From Affinundibacterium macrobrachii (GTDB lineage Bacteria > Pseudomonadota > Gammaproteobacteria > Burkholderiales > Burkholderiaceae_D), in the NCBI RefSeq assembly GCF_014652415.1, contig NZ_BMYT01000003.1:310001-374000 (forward strand): 64,000 nt of DNA, given 5' to 3'. The notes beneath the pieces were generated by a model, which saw only the letters and a program-made list of their open reading frames with translations, was not told where the DNA came from and searched no databases. Below are positions 1-8,401 of the stretch, piece after piece. Numbering within the stretch: the stretch's first letter is position 1; each line of letters begins with the position of its first letter. Position numbers and translations under genes: made by a program.

Positions 1-302
1 TAGCTGGGAATAACGATCGGTGCATACGAAGAATTTCCTGGTGCAATGAGAACTTGCATATGCGCCTCTGCGGCATCAAGAAAGCCAGCAATTTCTTCTA
101 TCGACTCACCTTTAATACGCATGGCGATCAAGATGGCACCCAACTCCAAATCATTCACACGTTGATCAAGAATCGCTGCATAGAGTTGATTCGCATCATC
201 TCGCGACAGGTCGCGTGCACCTTCCTTACCTCGTCCAATTTCTTTGATGTAAGCAGCCGCTAAGAAAGGCTGAGCGCTTAATTTATCTTGTGAATTTTTC
301 AT
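1..302 (-). CDS. ybiB: YbiB family protein, N-terminal part (truncated by window edge)
   Basis: The reverse strand encodes 100 residues from an ATG at 302 and runs off the left edge without a stop. The N-terminal part carries IKEIGRGKEGARDLSRDDA, then a segment resembling DLELGAILIAMRIKGES, which closely matches what I recall of E. coli YbiB. That family has the anthranilate phosphoribosyltransferase (TrpD2) fold and is reported to bind nucleic acid rather than act in tryptophan synthesis. Only the N-terminal helical domain is visible, so the glycine-rich phosphate-binding region cannot be checked. A divergent receiver-domain gene lies 384 bases to the right. Confidence 0.85.
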   Translation of the reverse strand, partial: MKNSQDKLSAQPFLAAAYIKEIGRGKEGARDLSRDDANQLYAAILDQRVNDLELGAILIAMRIKGESIEEIAGFLDAAEAHMQVLIAPGNSSYAPIVIPS

Positions 303-624
303 AAATTTGACTCAAACAAAACACGAATTAGGCGTGAATTGTGTTTGTATTTGGTATTTGTATTAAAGCTGAATTGGGCTGAAATCGGATTTATATCCGA
401 CCGAAAATTTGTATAAATTGGCAAACAAAACTAAACAGATCAAAACTTCGACATGCACTTGAACTAGAGTTCATGACAATATCTATACTATCGATCATTG
501 TATTTACCATCATAGCAAGAGACATACAATGACGCTGCATTCTCCAATTAAGCAAAGCAAGACATAGAAATATGTATCGATGCGACGACAAGTGATGATC
601 AATCTCTTACTCTTTAGGAAATCA

Positions 625-654
625 TTGTCGTTTCCAAATAAGTTTCGCTATACT
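625..654 (+). promoter_or_regulatory. Candidate sigma-70 promoter for the receiver-domain gene
   Basis: TTGTCG at 625-630 and TATACT at 649-654 are separated by 18 bases, and the coding start is 33 bases further on. The rest of the 303-686 gap is AT-rich and holds no convincing gene. Confidence 0.5.
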
Positions 655-686
655 TGTTTGCATTCAGTTAAAAAGTCTTCCCTATC

Positions 687-1190
687 ATGATGAGCCAAAA
701 TCCCGACGCTAATGCTGCCTATGCCAAGCTGCATGTCCTTCTCGTTGATGACGACGAGTTTCTTTTAGAGGTAATGAAAGTCACCTTACGTGATCTGGGT
801 GTCGCTTCTATCGTGTTGGCAAAAAATGGTTTTGAAGGATTAAATAAATATCGCCAAGCGCAAGTACGTCCTAATTTGATTATCTGCGATTTGTGTATGC
901 CACAATTAGGTGGAATGGAGTTATTAAGTCACTTAGCACTTGATGGCTGCCAAGCAGATATTTTAATTATTTCTGGTCACAACTTAGTTCCTCCAGTTGA
1001 CCAACATTGGGCGCTTGCGAATTACAATGGGCCTATTCTCAATTTAGCTGAAAAAATTGCACGCATTCAGGGCTTAAAAGTCCATGCAAGTTTTGAAAAA
1101 CCGATCACTCGTGAAAAAATTATCGAGATGCTAGATTTGGTCGTTGCCTACAACTCCCCGGCTAAAGCAACTATACCAAGCGCCACTTAA
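687..1190 (+). CDS. Stand-alone response regulator receiver-domain protein
   Basis: This 167-residue protein is almost entirely one CheY-like receiver domain. Acidic residues D21-D23 would bind magnesium, D68 in IICDLCMP is the expected phosphoacceptor, S96 takes the switch Ser/Thr place and K138 in FEKPI is the conserved lysine. No output domain follows, only about 20 unstructured residues. An insert of roughly 20 residues lies between the switch residue and the lysine. The protein resembles the receiver gene at 57178 and the third receiver domain of the large hybrid kinase in this window, so these may be paralogues. No kinase gene is adjacent and the partner is unknown. A second ATG three bases downstream is an equally possible start. 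Confidence 0.85.
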   Translation: MMSQNPDANAAYAKLHVLLVDDDEFLLEVMKVTLRDLGVASIVLAKNGFEGLNKYRQAQVRPNLIICDLCMPQLGGMELLSHLALDGCQADILIISGHNLVPPVDQHWALANYNGPILNLAEKIARIQGLKVHASFEKPITREKIIEMLDLVVAYNSPAKATIPSAT

Positions 1191-1191
1191 T

Positions 1192-1244
1192 TCAACGCCC
1201 GAACGATCTGCAAGACTCACGCATTTGATCGTTACGGGCGTTGA
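1192..1244. terminator. Long hairpin between convergent genes
   Basis: Arms TCAACGCCCG (1192-1201) and CGGGCGTTGA (1235-1244) pair perfectly. After a one-base bulge a further seven base pairs form, giving about 17 pairs around an 18-base loop. It fills the space between a plus-strand and a minus-strand stop codon, as a bidirectional terminator would, but neither side has a clear T run. Confidence 0.5.
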
Positions 1245-1247
1245 TGT

Positions 1248-3044
1248 TCAAGAATATGCTGTCATCACTTTGATCTGCTCACGTATTTTTTCGGCGAACC
1301 GCTCATAGTGTGCACCCAGCATCCCCCTTAACTCTTGATCGCTGATGTAATTAATTGACTCACGATATGCAGCCTTAAGCTCTTGCCCAGCAACCCATCG
1401 CGCTTCAACTCCAGCCAAATCACTAACGCGAATACTTTGTGCACTTGAATTAGCCTTAACATAATTAGCAATGCTTTGTTGATGTGCCGCTACCAATTCT
1501 GCGACACCAATATTGGGAGATAATTTATTTTGTATGATTTTCCCGCCGTACTCAAACGGCGAAATACTTTGCGGTTGTGTCGTAATCATTGCACCGTCAT
1601 CAAAGGTGGTAACGCACTCTATCATCTGGTGTTGCTTCCATTTTCCTGTCAAGAACATCACTAAAAATGCAATCAATCCTGGCCATTTTGGTTTCATCGT
1701 AAATGATGCTAAGCCAATTTCTCCAGACTCATCCCGAAACAAACGCAACATCACATGCTGTCCCAATACGTTGAATAATCCCATCGCTTCCGCGTCAGCG
1801 ATTTTGATCATGCCAATTTTTTCAGCCGCCTTTTGAATTTTCTGACAGTACTGTCGCTGATATGCAGGATAATCACCTGCATCAACCTCAAGTAGTTCTG
1901 GCGGCGGTTCATGCGCGACATTTAATATTTGCCGTGCGATATTCATCGCTTGCATCGTATCGGGGTCATCACTCATGTGCGCAGCGATAGCATCAGAAAC
2001 AGAAGCACCATCTCGAATCGCTTGTGCCGCACCGAGCATAGCCTGCGTCGCCATACTGTCTTGCAAACTACGATCCTTACTCCCATTGTCCAAGCCACTG
2101 AGCATCAATTGCGCCATCTGTTCCCGTTCTCCTGCGCCATTATTCTCAGATAGCTTTCGTCTCTCGATAAAGTACTCTCGATGGGGTGCATCTACTGGCA
2201 TCTGCGCCAAAGCACTATCATAAACATTCAACGCCTGCTCATAGCGCCCCAGATCATGCAGTGTACTAGCTAGTTTCATCGCATGACCAGCTGACTTTCC
2301 TTGTTCCCAACAGTATTGATAATCCTCAGCAGCGGCTTCCAAATCTGCTCGCTTATATCGCACTCCAGAAAGCGTACTAACTATTTCCGCGCTAGGCTCG
2401 GCGTCTATACTTTGATTTTCTAACACGACCAAAGCTCGACTTCGCGCGGCATCTGCACGTGCCAAACGATACTCAAGATGTTGAGGACAAAGCAGAATCG
2501 CTTGATCGATAAGTCTATGCGCCTCGGCTACGCTCTCTTCACTCACTTGTTCCGATTCAGAATAACGCAATGCATTTGCTAACAAGAATTGGGCTTGCGC
2601 CAACTGTGCGACAGGCAAGGATGTGCTCGTATTGACGGTATCAGCAAGACGAATAACACGACGCAGATCTGAAATATTTCGCTGCTCAATCTCACGCTGA
2701 ATGACATCACGATTCTCCCTCGCTTTGCGCACATCAGCAGATTGTGCATCTTGCGCATAATCATCATCGGCATGTAAAGGAGCTTGTTGATCTAAGTAGC
2801 AATCTGCATACAAAACACGCTTAAGTAAAGCTGGCACATAATCTGGCATACGCTGCAGTACCACCTCTAGAACAGCAGGAATTTCAGTAAAACGCTCTAA
2901 TTTTTCTAAGCAATTAAATTGATGCCATCGCAATGCACCCGAATGCGGAAATTTCGTAATCAATCGATCGATCAACATCAATGCTTGTTCATACTGAGCT
3001 GCTCTGTAGCGTTGCTTAAATTCATCAAAATCTGGGTGTTGCAT
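1248..3044 (-). CDS. TPR-repeat protein of unknown function
   Basis: The 598-residue product begins with TPR-like helices (about residues 8-75, including YEQALMLIDRLITKFP) and has further TPR-like helices near residues 225-290 (YEQALNVYDSALAQMP). The C-terminal third (about 380-598) is not a TPR region. It contains a hydrophobic stretch near residue 450 (WPGLIAFLVMFLTG) and a helical end rich in charged residues. No signal peptide is visible, so a cytoplasmic scaffold is the simplest reading. The start is supported by GAGGGAACGAGA just before the ATG. I do not recognise the full architecture and assign no function beyond probable protein-protein interaction. Confidence 0.75.
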   Translation of the reverse strand: MQHPDFDEFKQRYRAAQYEQALMLIDRLITKFPHSGALRWHQFNCLEKLERFTEIPAVLEVVLQRMPDYVPALLKRVLYADCYLDQQAPLHADDDYAQDAQSADVRKARENRDVIQREIEQRNISDLRRVIRLADTVNTSTSLPVAQLAQAQFLLANALRYSESEQVSEESVAEAHRLIDQAILLCPQHLEYRLARADAARSRALVVLENQSIDAEPSAEIVSTLSGVRYKRADLEAAAEDYQYCWEQGKSAGHAMKLASTLHDLGRYEQALNVYDSALAQMPVDAPHREYFIERRKLSENNGAGEREQMAQLMLSGLDNGSKDRSLQDSMATQAMLGAAQAIRDGASVSDAIAAHMSDDPDTMQAMNIARQILNVAHEPPPELLEVDAGDYPAYQRQYCQKIQKAAEKIGMIKIADAEAMGLFNVLGQHVMLRLFRDESGEIGLASFTMKPKWPGLIAFLVMFLTGKWKQHQMIECVTTFDDGAMITTQPQSISPFEYGGKIIQNKLSPNIGVAELVAAHQQSIANYVKANSSAQSIRVSDLAGVEARWVAGQELKAAYRESINYISDQELRGMLGAHYERFAEKIREQIKVMTAYS

Positions 3045-3133
3045 TCTCGTTCCCTCAATTGCATGTACTGCTTTTTTTGTTCTATCTAAAAATCTCTATT
3101 CATCAACTTAACGTTTCAAAGCGCAATTGCACT

Positions 3134-3517
3134 TTATTGTTCATACAGTTCCAATGGCAATCCGTCTGGATCTGAGAAGAAAAAGAAACGCTTCTTGGTG
3201 TACTCATCTACTCTAATTGGCTCTGGCAGCAATCCCTTTGCAAGCAAATCCTGCCTACTTTTTTCAATATCACTGACCACAAATGCAAGATGGCGCAAGC
3301 CTCGCGCTTCAGGATAAGAAGGCCTTGCCGGTGCATTAGCAAACGAGAACAACTCAATCTGCCCACCATCTGGGAGCGCCAAGTCCAATTTATAAGATTG
3401 GCGCTCTGCGCGATAATGCTCGGCCACGACCCGCAAGCCTAAAGTCTCGACATAAAACCGCTTAGAACATTCATAGTTCGAACAAATAATGGCAGCGTGA
3501 TGGATTTTGAGTAGCAT
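3134..3517 (-). CDS. gloA2: VOC family protein, GloA2/YaeR type
   Basis: The 127-residue protein is a single glyoxalase/bleomycin-resistance (VOC) unit with two beta-alpha-beta-beta-beta modules. It starts with KIHHAAIICSNYECSKRFY, contains GLRHLAFVVSDIEKS in the middle and ends DPDGLPLELYEQ. That pattern matches E. coli YaeR (GloA2) closely across the whole length. The H near residue 6, the central E/H positions and the E of LELYEQ are the usual metal ligands of the fold. The family is lactoylglutathione-lyase-like, but the physiological substrate of this subgroup is not settled, so the enzymatic call is an inference. Confidence 0.85.
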   Translation of the reverse strand: MLLKIHHAAIICSNYECSKRFYVETLGLRVVAEHYRAERQSYKLDLALPDGGQIELFSFANAPARPSYPEARGLRHLAFVVSDIEKSRQDLLAKGLLPEPIRVDEYTKKRFFFFSDPDGLPLELYEQ

Positions 3518-3547
3518 AAGGGTGAGACACTCAATTTTTATAAAAAT

Positions 3548-4606
3548 TCATTTACGAATTACAGATGATTCATTTTGCACATCGACGAGCAATCCAGGAT
3601 GCTCACCAAATGCATAACTAAAACAAAGAACGTCGCCACCACGAAAGAGGGTATTCAAATGGCGCGGATAAGTTAGTCCGGAATCATAGGTATGCAACTC
3701 ATATTCGCCATAGACTTTCACTGAAGTCATTAACATAGCACTATATCCACAAGGAACCTGAATTGGCATAGTGACGAAAACCGCTGGCAAATTGCTATCC
3801 ACAATATTTTCCCAAGCTTGAATTGTTTGTCGATTCACTTGAATTAACGATGCCAAATGTATCCTTTGCCGCGACACAGTTTTTTTATCATCGCTAAAAT
3901 CGTGGTTTAATTCATGACCCAAATCATGCAGAGAGAATTCGGTCGATGGATCAAGCAAACACAACGATACCTCAATGTTCTCCGGAATAAGTAGCGCATT
4001 TGGTACCTGTTTCATTAAATGTCGAGATAATGCGACCTGTGGCTCTTTCTCCAAACTTGCCTGCATAATCTCCAACAATACGATGTCGGGAGTTCGTTCA
4101 CGATCAACGCTATAAGTCATTGCATCGACAAGCTCGGCCTCAGCAATAAATGCTTGCAACTCTAAATAATCAATAATACGCTTGGCTGAATCTAATGAAT
4201 CTCGATGGATATCGATCAAATTGATTTGTACTTGTTGCGGATTCAAACGCAGCATCAATGGTAAAACCAATAAAGCAAATGGACCGCAACCGACGTACAA
4301 CAAATTTACCGTTCGCGTTGGCGTTTCCAAAATTTGTTTACTAACCGCCTGAAAAACGCCGCGCATAAACTGTACAGTCCTCACAAAATCTCTTGAACAC
4401 ATCGCCGCAGCCTGCGGTGACAACGCCAAGCCCTGTGCTGTCCGCGTTTCACCTTTAGCTAAGTCACCATCAGAGCAATTCGGATACTGCCCAATCCTTA
4501 CCAACATATCGCTCAGCAAATTTAATTCTTTGAACAGACTTGAGGCAGAGCGCTCAGACGCCAAAATTGCCTGCGCCAATTGTTCAAATACTTCACGATT
4601 TTGCAT
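3548..4606 (-). CDS. Probable SAM-dependent methyltransferase-like protein
   Basis: This 352-residue protein has an N-terminal helical region (about 1-100). A Rossmann-like core follows, with a glycine-rich loop (LLYVGCGPFALL, about residue 120) and an acidic strand end (INLIDIHRDSL), the typical SAM-binding arrangement of class I methyltransferases. The last third is beta-rich with no family I can name. No catalytic N/D-P-P-Y/F motif is obvious. No membrane segment or signal peptide is seen. The gene sits 30 bases downstream of nothing it clearly belongs with and upstream of the VOC gene in the same orientation. The substrate is unknown, and a non-catalytic relative cannot be excluded. Confidence 0.6.
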   Translation of the reverse strand: MQNREVFEQLAQAILASERSASSLFKELNLLSDMLVRIGQYPNCSDGDLAKGETRTAQGLALSPQAAAMCSRDFVRTVQFMRGVFQAVSKQILETPTRTVNLLYVGCGPFALLVLPLMLRLNPQQVQINLIDIHRDSLDSAKRIIDYLELQAFIAEAELVDAMTYSVDRERTPDIVLLEIMQASLEKEPQVALSRHLMKQVPNALLIPENIEVSLCLLDPSTEFSLHDLGHELNHDFSDDKKTVSRQRIHLASLIQVNRQTIQAWENIVDSNLPAVFVTMPIQVPCGYSAMLMTSVKVYGEYELHTYDSGLTYPRHLNTLFRGGDVLCFSYAFGEHPGLLVDVQNESSVIRK

Positions 4607-4815
4607 GAGAATGAGATATAGAAATGATGATAGATACGGTGCATGGAATTACCATGCTTTGCCCAACATGAAAACGTCACAAGTTGATCGAACTATAGAT
4701 ATAAAAAAATCGAGCAAACTATGTTTGAAAAAATTGACGATACGCGAGGGAATTAAAAGTGACAAGGATATTATCTAGCGTTAAAAAACACATTAAAAAT
4801 CATCAATACAAAATG

Positions 4816-4840
4816 AAAAAGCCGCAAACTGCGGCTTTTT
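4816..4840 (-). terminator. Rho-independent terminator after the ahpC-ahpD unit
   Basis: AAAAAGCCGCA, a three-base loop and TGCGGCTTTTT form a GC-rich hairpin ending in T runs on both strands. It closes the ahpC-ahpD transcript and also faces the methyltransferase-like gene start region. Confidence 0.85.
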
Positions 4841-4859
4841 ACATACGATGCTAGATCAT

Positions 4860-4922
4860 TTATTTCGCACTACTCATATCGACCAAGATCTGCAGCGCCA
4901 GGGTTACAAAATCTGATTTCAT
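4860..4922 (-). CDS. Possible 20-residue small protein downstream of ahpD
   Basis: A GGAGG Shine-Dalgarno at 4931-4935 lies eight bases before an ATG that opens a 20-codon frame (begins MKSDFVTLALQI) ending in TAA. It lies between the ahpD stop and the terminator, so it would be on the ahpC-ahpD mRNA. The peptide has a short amphipathic or hydrophobic centre. The strong ribosome site is the main support. No homologue is known to me, and it could be a chance frame. Confidence 0.4.
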   Translation of the reverse strand: MKSDFVTLALQILVDMSSAK

Positions 4923-4949
4923 TTGAATAGCCTCCACAAAAAAATCTAC

Positions 4950-5474
4950 TTATGCCGCTTCAGCAGCAATCACCTGTGATGCGGCATTAATGACAGCAGC
5001 GATACGACCAACATCACGCAATTGGGTCGTCGACATACCTTCTTTACGCAACAAGTCAAAATGCGACTTCACGCAGAAGTGGCATTTACCTACAATCGAT
5101 GCTGCCAGTGCATACATTTCAAAGCGACGCTTATCCACGCCACCATTAGTCGCATAGGCATTCATACGCAATTGTGCGCCTTGTGATTTCAGGTCTTCAT
5201 CATCCGCCATTTCAACATACGGATACCACACATTATTCATTCCCATCAATGAAGCAGCAGTCAATGCAGCTTGGACTTCTTCCGGTGCGATGTGGCCAGA
5301 ATTTTTAATCAAATCAATCAGCACTTTACTCTTTGCCGCGAATGCCGCAGCCAAGGCGACTCCTACAGCATCGTTACCTTCTAAACTAGAGCGTGCAATT
5401 GTGCTGTCTACATTCAAACGAATATCTTTTGCATAATCAGGAATGCTATTTTTAATCGAAGTAAGAAATTCCAT
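4950..5474 (-). CDS. ahpD: Alkyl hydroperoxidase AhpD (carboxymuconolactone decarboxylase family)
   Basis: The 174-residue protein matches the two-lobed all-helical AhpD family in length and carries the active-site motif CHFCVKSH (C131, C134, H138), with a partner glutamate at E119. In mycobacterial AhpD the CxxC pair reduces AhpC, using electrons from lipoamide. The same electron relay is inferred here because no ahpF gene is near. I chose the ATG at 5474 because AGGTGA lies at the right distance. A GTG at 5483 overlaps that ribosome site. It lies 110 bases downstream of ahpC in the same direction, and a terminator follows. Confidence 0.9.
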   Translation of the reverse strand: MEFLTSIKNSIPDYAKDIRLNVDSTIARSSLEGNDAVGVALAAAFAAKSKVLIDLIKNSGHIAPEEVQAALTAASLMGMNNVWYPYVEMADDEDLKSQGAQLRMNAYATNGGVDKRRFEMYALAASIVGKCHFCVKSHFDLLRKEGMSTTQLRDVGRIAAVINAASQVIAAEAA

Positions 5475-5584
5475 AGTTTTCACCTATTAATTGGAGCTTT
5501 TAAAACCCGCCGGAGCGGGTTGATTTTACTGCGAGCGCCAAAATTTACCGATCATTGGTAAGCATTGGCGAGCCGCAATCATCA

Positions 5585-6133
5585 TTACAAAGTAGAACCG
5601 CCAACTGAACGGTTGCATGGGCACAATTCGTCCGTTTGCAAACCATCCAAAATACGCAAGATTTCAGTTGGGTTACGGCCTACGTTCAAGTTATTGACAG
5701 AAACGTGTTGAATCACATTGTCTGGATCAACGATGAAAGTTGCACGCAAAGCGACGCCAGCGTTGACATCACGAACACCCAACATATCTACCAAAGAACC
5801 TGTCGCATCACCAAATGCATAGTGATTCAACTTATCCAAATCTTTGTGTTCACGGCGCCATGCCAATTTGCAAAATTCGTTATCGGTAGAACCACCCATC
5901 AACACTGCATCGCGGTCGGAGAAGTCGTTTGCCAATTTAGCAAATTCAACGATTTCAGTTGGGCAGACGAATGTGAAATCTTTTGGATAGAAATAAATAA
6001 CTTTCCATTTACCTGGGAAAGACGCTTCAGTGATGGTTTCAAAAGCGGATACACCATTTTCTTCATGATGATTAAAACCTGGCTTAGCTGCTGGTACGCT
6101 GAATGCATCGAGTTTTTGTCCAACTGTTTTCAT
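5585..6133 (-). CDS. ahpC: Peroxiredoxin AhpC, AhpD-coupled type
   Basis: This 182-residue 2-Cys peroxiredoxin reduces hydrogen peroxide and organic hydroperoxides. The peroxidatic cysteine is C57 in DFTFVCPTE, and the C-terminal ELCPCNRS carries C171 and C173. The CxC tail and the neighbouring ahpD resemble the mycobacterial AhpC/AhpD pair rather than the enteric AhpC/AhpF pair. The ATG at 6133 is preceded by AGGAGA at good spacing, so an upstream in-frame start at 6193 that would add 20 residues is rejected. The 380 bases between this gene and psd must hold divergent promoters. I found no full OxyR site there. Confidence 0.93.
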   Translation of the reverse strand: MKTVGQKLDAFSVPAAKPGFNHHEENGVSAFETITEASFPGKWKVIYFYPKDFTFVCPTEIVEFAKLANDFSDRDAVLMGGSTDNEFCKLAWRREHKDLDKLNHYAFGDATGSLVDMLGVRDVNAGVALRATFIVDPDNVIQHVSVNNLNVGRNPTEILRILDGLQTDELCPCNRSVGGSTL

Positions 6134-6452
6134 TAATTTCTCCTGATAAATTGAGATGAGTCTTACATTTATTGCCGATGCATGTTTTTTCAAGTCTTAA
6201 CGACACATGTATCAACGAATTTGGTTTAATTTCACAACTGGGACGAAGCTTATCACTATGAATCATTCGAATCCAATAGATTATTTCTAAATACCTCTTA
6301 GCTTCTGCCTAAGTCTCATTAATAGCATAGTGCGCACATCAGATGAAATTGTGATGACATGCTAGCACAAACGTTTTGGCTATCGATACCTAAGATTGAA
6401 CTCTTGCACCACCAAATTCGCAGCGTCATTTATCCATTCCAGAAACGAAAAC

Positions 6453-6482
6453 TTCGGTTTATTCAATATGACCCGCTATAAT
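6453..6482 (+). promoter_or_regulatory. Candidate psd promoter
   Basis: A consensus TATAAT at 6477-6482 is preceded 18 bases upstream by a weak TTCGGT (6453-6458). It lies 31 bases before the psd start. The remainder of the 6134-6513 gap is AT-rich with no gene seen. Confidence 0.5.
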
Positions 6483-6513
6483 CGCAAATCCTTATTTAAC
6501 TGACGAGTTTGCC

Positions 6514-7365
6514 GTGTCTGATCGTTTAGCTGTCCTACCGCAATATTTTTTACCTAAATATTTATTAACTGCCTTTGCTGGTTTGGTCGCGAATGATCGT
6601 GGTGGCAAGCGGACAACGCGATTAATCAACTGGTTTGTAAAGAAATACAATGTCAATATGCAAGAAGCGGCCAATCCTGATACCGCAAGCTATGCTAGTT
6701 TTAATGAGTTTTTTACACGCCCTTTACGTGCTGATGCTCGCCCCATCTCGTCAGCAAAATATGTGTGCCCAGTAGACGGCGCCATCAGCGAATTTGGCAA
6801 CATTGCCGCAGGGCAGATTTTCCAAGCAAAAGGGCATTATTTTTCTACCACCGCCCTCGTTGGTGGTGATGCCAGTCTCGCCGAAAAATATCATGACGGC
6901 CAGTTTGCTAATATTTACTTGAGTCCCCGAGATTACCACCGCATTCACATGCCATGTGACGGTCGCTTAACACGTATGATTTATGTGCCCGGCGAACTGT
7001 TTTCGGTCAATCCAACCACCGCACGCGGCGTCCCAGGTTTATTCGCTCGTAATGAACGCGTGGTTTGCGTATTTGATTCTGCTTATGGTGAGTTTGTACT
7101 GGTGTTGGTTGGTGCAACCATCGTGGGTAGTATGCAAACCGCTTGGCACGGAATTGTGAATCCTCCTCGCAGCAAAAATGTGCGCGAATGGCGTTATGCA
7201 GATCAACATATTCACCTAAAGAAAGGTGAAGAAATGGGACGATTTTTACTCGGCTCAACGGTCGTGATGCTGTTCGGTAAAGACAGTATGCAATTCAATC
7301 AGGATTGGCAAGCGGCTGGCGCTGTTCGACTTGGCGAGCCTATGGGTGCTGCAATCAATAAATAA
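6514..7365 (+). CDS. psd: Phosphatidylserine decarboxylase
   Basis: This membrane-associated enzyme converts phosphatidylserine to phosphatidylethanolamine. The 283-residue proenzyme has the LGST self-cleavage motif at 246-249. Cleavage before S248 would generate the pyruvoyl group of the small alpha chain. D88 in CPVDGA and H145 in DYHRIHMP fit the autoproteolytic Asp-His-Ser triad. Length and motif spacing are typical of E. coli-type Psd. The start is GTG with a weak GAG ribosome site. It appears to be a single-gene unit. The divergent neighbour is ahpC. Confidence 0.95.
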   Translation: MSDRLAVLPQYFLPKYLLTAFAGLVANDRGGKRTTRLINWFVKKYNVNMQEAANPDTASYASFNEFFTRPLRADARPISSAKYVCPVDGAISEFGNIAAGQIFQAKGHYFSTTALVGGDASLAEKYHDGQFANIYLSPRDYHRIHMPCDGRLTRMIYVPGELFSVNPTTARGVPGLFARNERVVCVFDSAYGEFVLVLVGATIVGSMQTAWHGIVNPPRSKNVREWRYADQHIHLKKGEEMGRFLLGSTVVMLFGKDSMQFNQDWQAAGAVRLGEPMGAAINK

Positions 7366-7599
7366 TTAAAATAGTATCTCGATGCTGTGCGTGGTCTATT
7401 GAGATCACAGACTAGATCAAAGCTAGATCACAATCAGCTTCAATGCCACCACCGCAAGCTTCCTCCAAGCTAAAATCTTCCCAAAAATTTCCACCGCCAC
7501 ATTAAATCGAAGGCACTAAGTTTTGATTTATTGAGCCAGCACAAACTTTATGATTCTGCACTGCACAAATTTCTTGCACAGGCCTCGATTTTGATACAT

Positions 7600-7630
7600 A
7601 ATCTAAATACGAATTATTCTTATTTAGATT
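7600..7630. promoter_or_regulatory. 31-base near-perfect palindrome, Fur-box-like operator
   Basis: AATCTAAATA (7600-7609) and TATTTAGATT (7621-7630) pair perfectly and the central GAATtATTC continues the symmetry, leaving only the 7610/7620 pair mismatched. The central 19 bases agree with the classical Fur box at 12 positions by hand alignment. It ends 28 bases before tonB, where a repressor would block transcription or its start. The rest of the 7366-7658 gap shows no gene. Confidence 0.55.
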
Positions 7631-7658
7631 ATTAAACTTAATTTGGCAAGGCAAGCAT

Positions 7659-8306
7659 ATGAACACGCTGCAGTCCCCACAACTTCCACGTCGTTTCGCA
7701 ACGGGTAGCTTCATTGTGTTATCCCACGTGTTAGTGTTTAGTTTGATTATTTTGAATCCAGTAAAGCATTTCCAAAGCGCGCCAAAAGAAACGATCGTCA
7801 TGATGGTACCTAGCGCACTTCCAAAACCTGTTGCACCACCAAAGAAGATTGAAAAGGCAGTAACTCCGACAAATACAGTGCCACCTGTTGTAACCCAAAT
7901 CGCGGTTCAACAAGTGACCGAAAATGCGATCACAGCGACACCAGTAACAGCCGAGACTATCGCACCAACTCCTCCTAGCCCAGCACCACAAACCAACGTC
8001 ATCGCCAAATCGGAACCAGCTGGACCTAAGCATGTGAGCGCGGTTGAGTATATTCACGCACCACAAGCTGATTATCCTCCAATGGCAAGACGTATGGGCG
8101 AAGAAGGACGCGTCGTCATGCAAGTACTGGTGAATGACAAAGGCCGCGCAGAAAAAGTCGAGATTGTGAAATCGTCCGGCTTTGCGCGCTTAGATGAATC
8201 AGCAAAAATTGCCTTGCTGCGCGCCTTGTTTAAACCTTATCTTGAAGATGGCAAAGCGACCACAGTACTAGCGACAGCAAGTATTAACTTCTCGCTGCGT
8301 GGCTAA
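7659..8306 (+). CDS. tonB: TonB family energy transducer
   Basis: The 215-residue protein has one N-terminal membrane anchor (about residues 16-33), a Pro/Val/Thr-rich linker (about 45-130) spanning the periplasm, and a C-terminal TonB domain (about 135-215). That domain contains YPPMARRMGEEGRVVMQVLV and ends with a beta strand. It would couple the proton-motive force to outer-membrane receptors for iron chelates or vitamins. No exbB or exbD gene follows; a terminator does. The upstream palindrome suggests iron-dependent control. Whether it is the main TonB or an accessory copy cannot be told from this window. Confidence 0.88.
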   Translation: MNTLQSPQLPRRFATGSFIVLSHVLVFSLIILNPVKHFQSAPKETIVMMVPSALPKPVAPPKKIEKAVTPTNTVPPVVTQIAVQQVTENAITATPVTAETIAPTPPSPAPQTNVIAKSEPAGPKHVSAVEYIHAPQADYPPMARRMGEEGRVVMQVLVNDKGRAEKVEIVKSSGFARLDESAKIALLRALFKPYLEDGKATTVLATASINFSLRG

Positions 8307-8329
8307 GCAAAATATTGGATTTTGACCAT

Positions 8330-8359
8330 AAAAAAGCATATCTTATGACATGCTTTTTT
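8330..8359. terminator. Bidirectional terminator between tonB and the GST gene
   Basis: AAAAAAGCAT (8330-8339) and ATGCTTTTTT (8350-8359) form a hairpin with T runs for both strands, between convergent genes. Confidence 0.8.
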
Positions 8360-8401
8360 TGCGCCAAATGAATTGGCAAGATCTGTGCGTCAAAGAATCA
8401 A

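Noticed and set aside
391..591. 66-codon minus-strand frame in the first gap
   Set aside because: It begins with TTG, lacks a ribosome site and resembles no protein I know.
5636..6136. 166-codon frame antisense to ahpC
   Set aside because: It mirrors the codon pattern of ahpC and has no ribosome site or known motif.
6134..6193. Longer ahpC start adding 20 residues
   Set aside because: A good AGGAGA site precedes the ATG at 6133, which gives the family-typical N-terminus.
6134..6330. OxyR site before ahpC
   Set aside because: CTAT at 6256 and ATAG at 6276 are present, but spacing and the other two tetranucleotides do not fit the four-part OxyR pattern.
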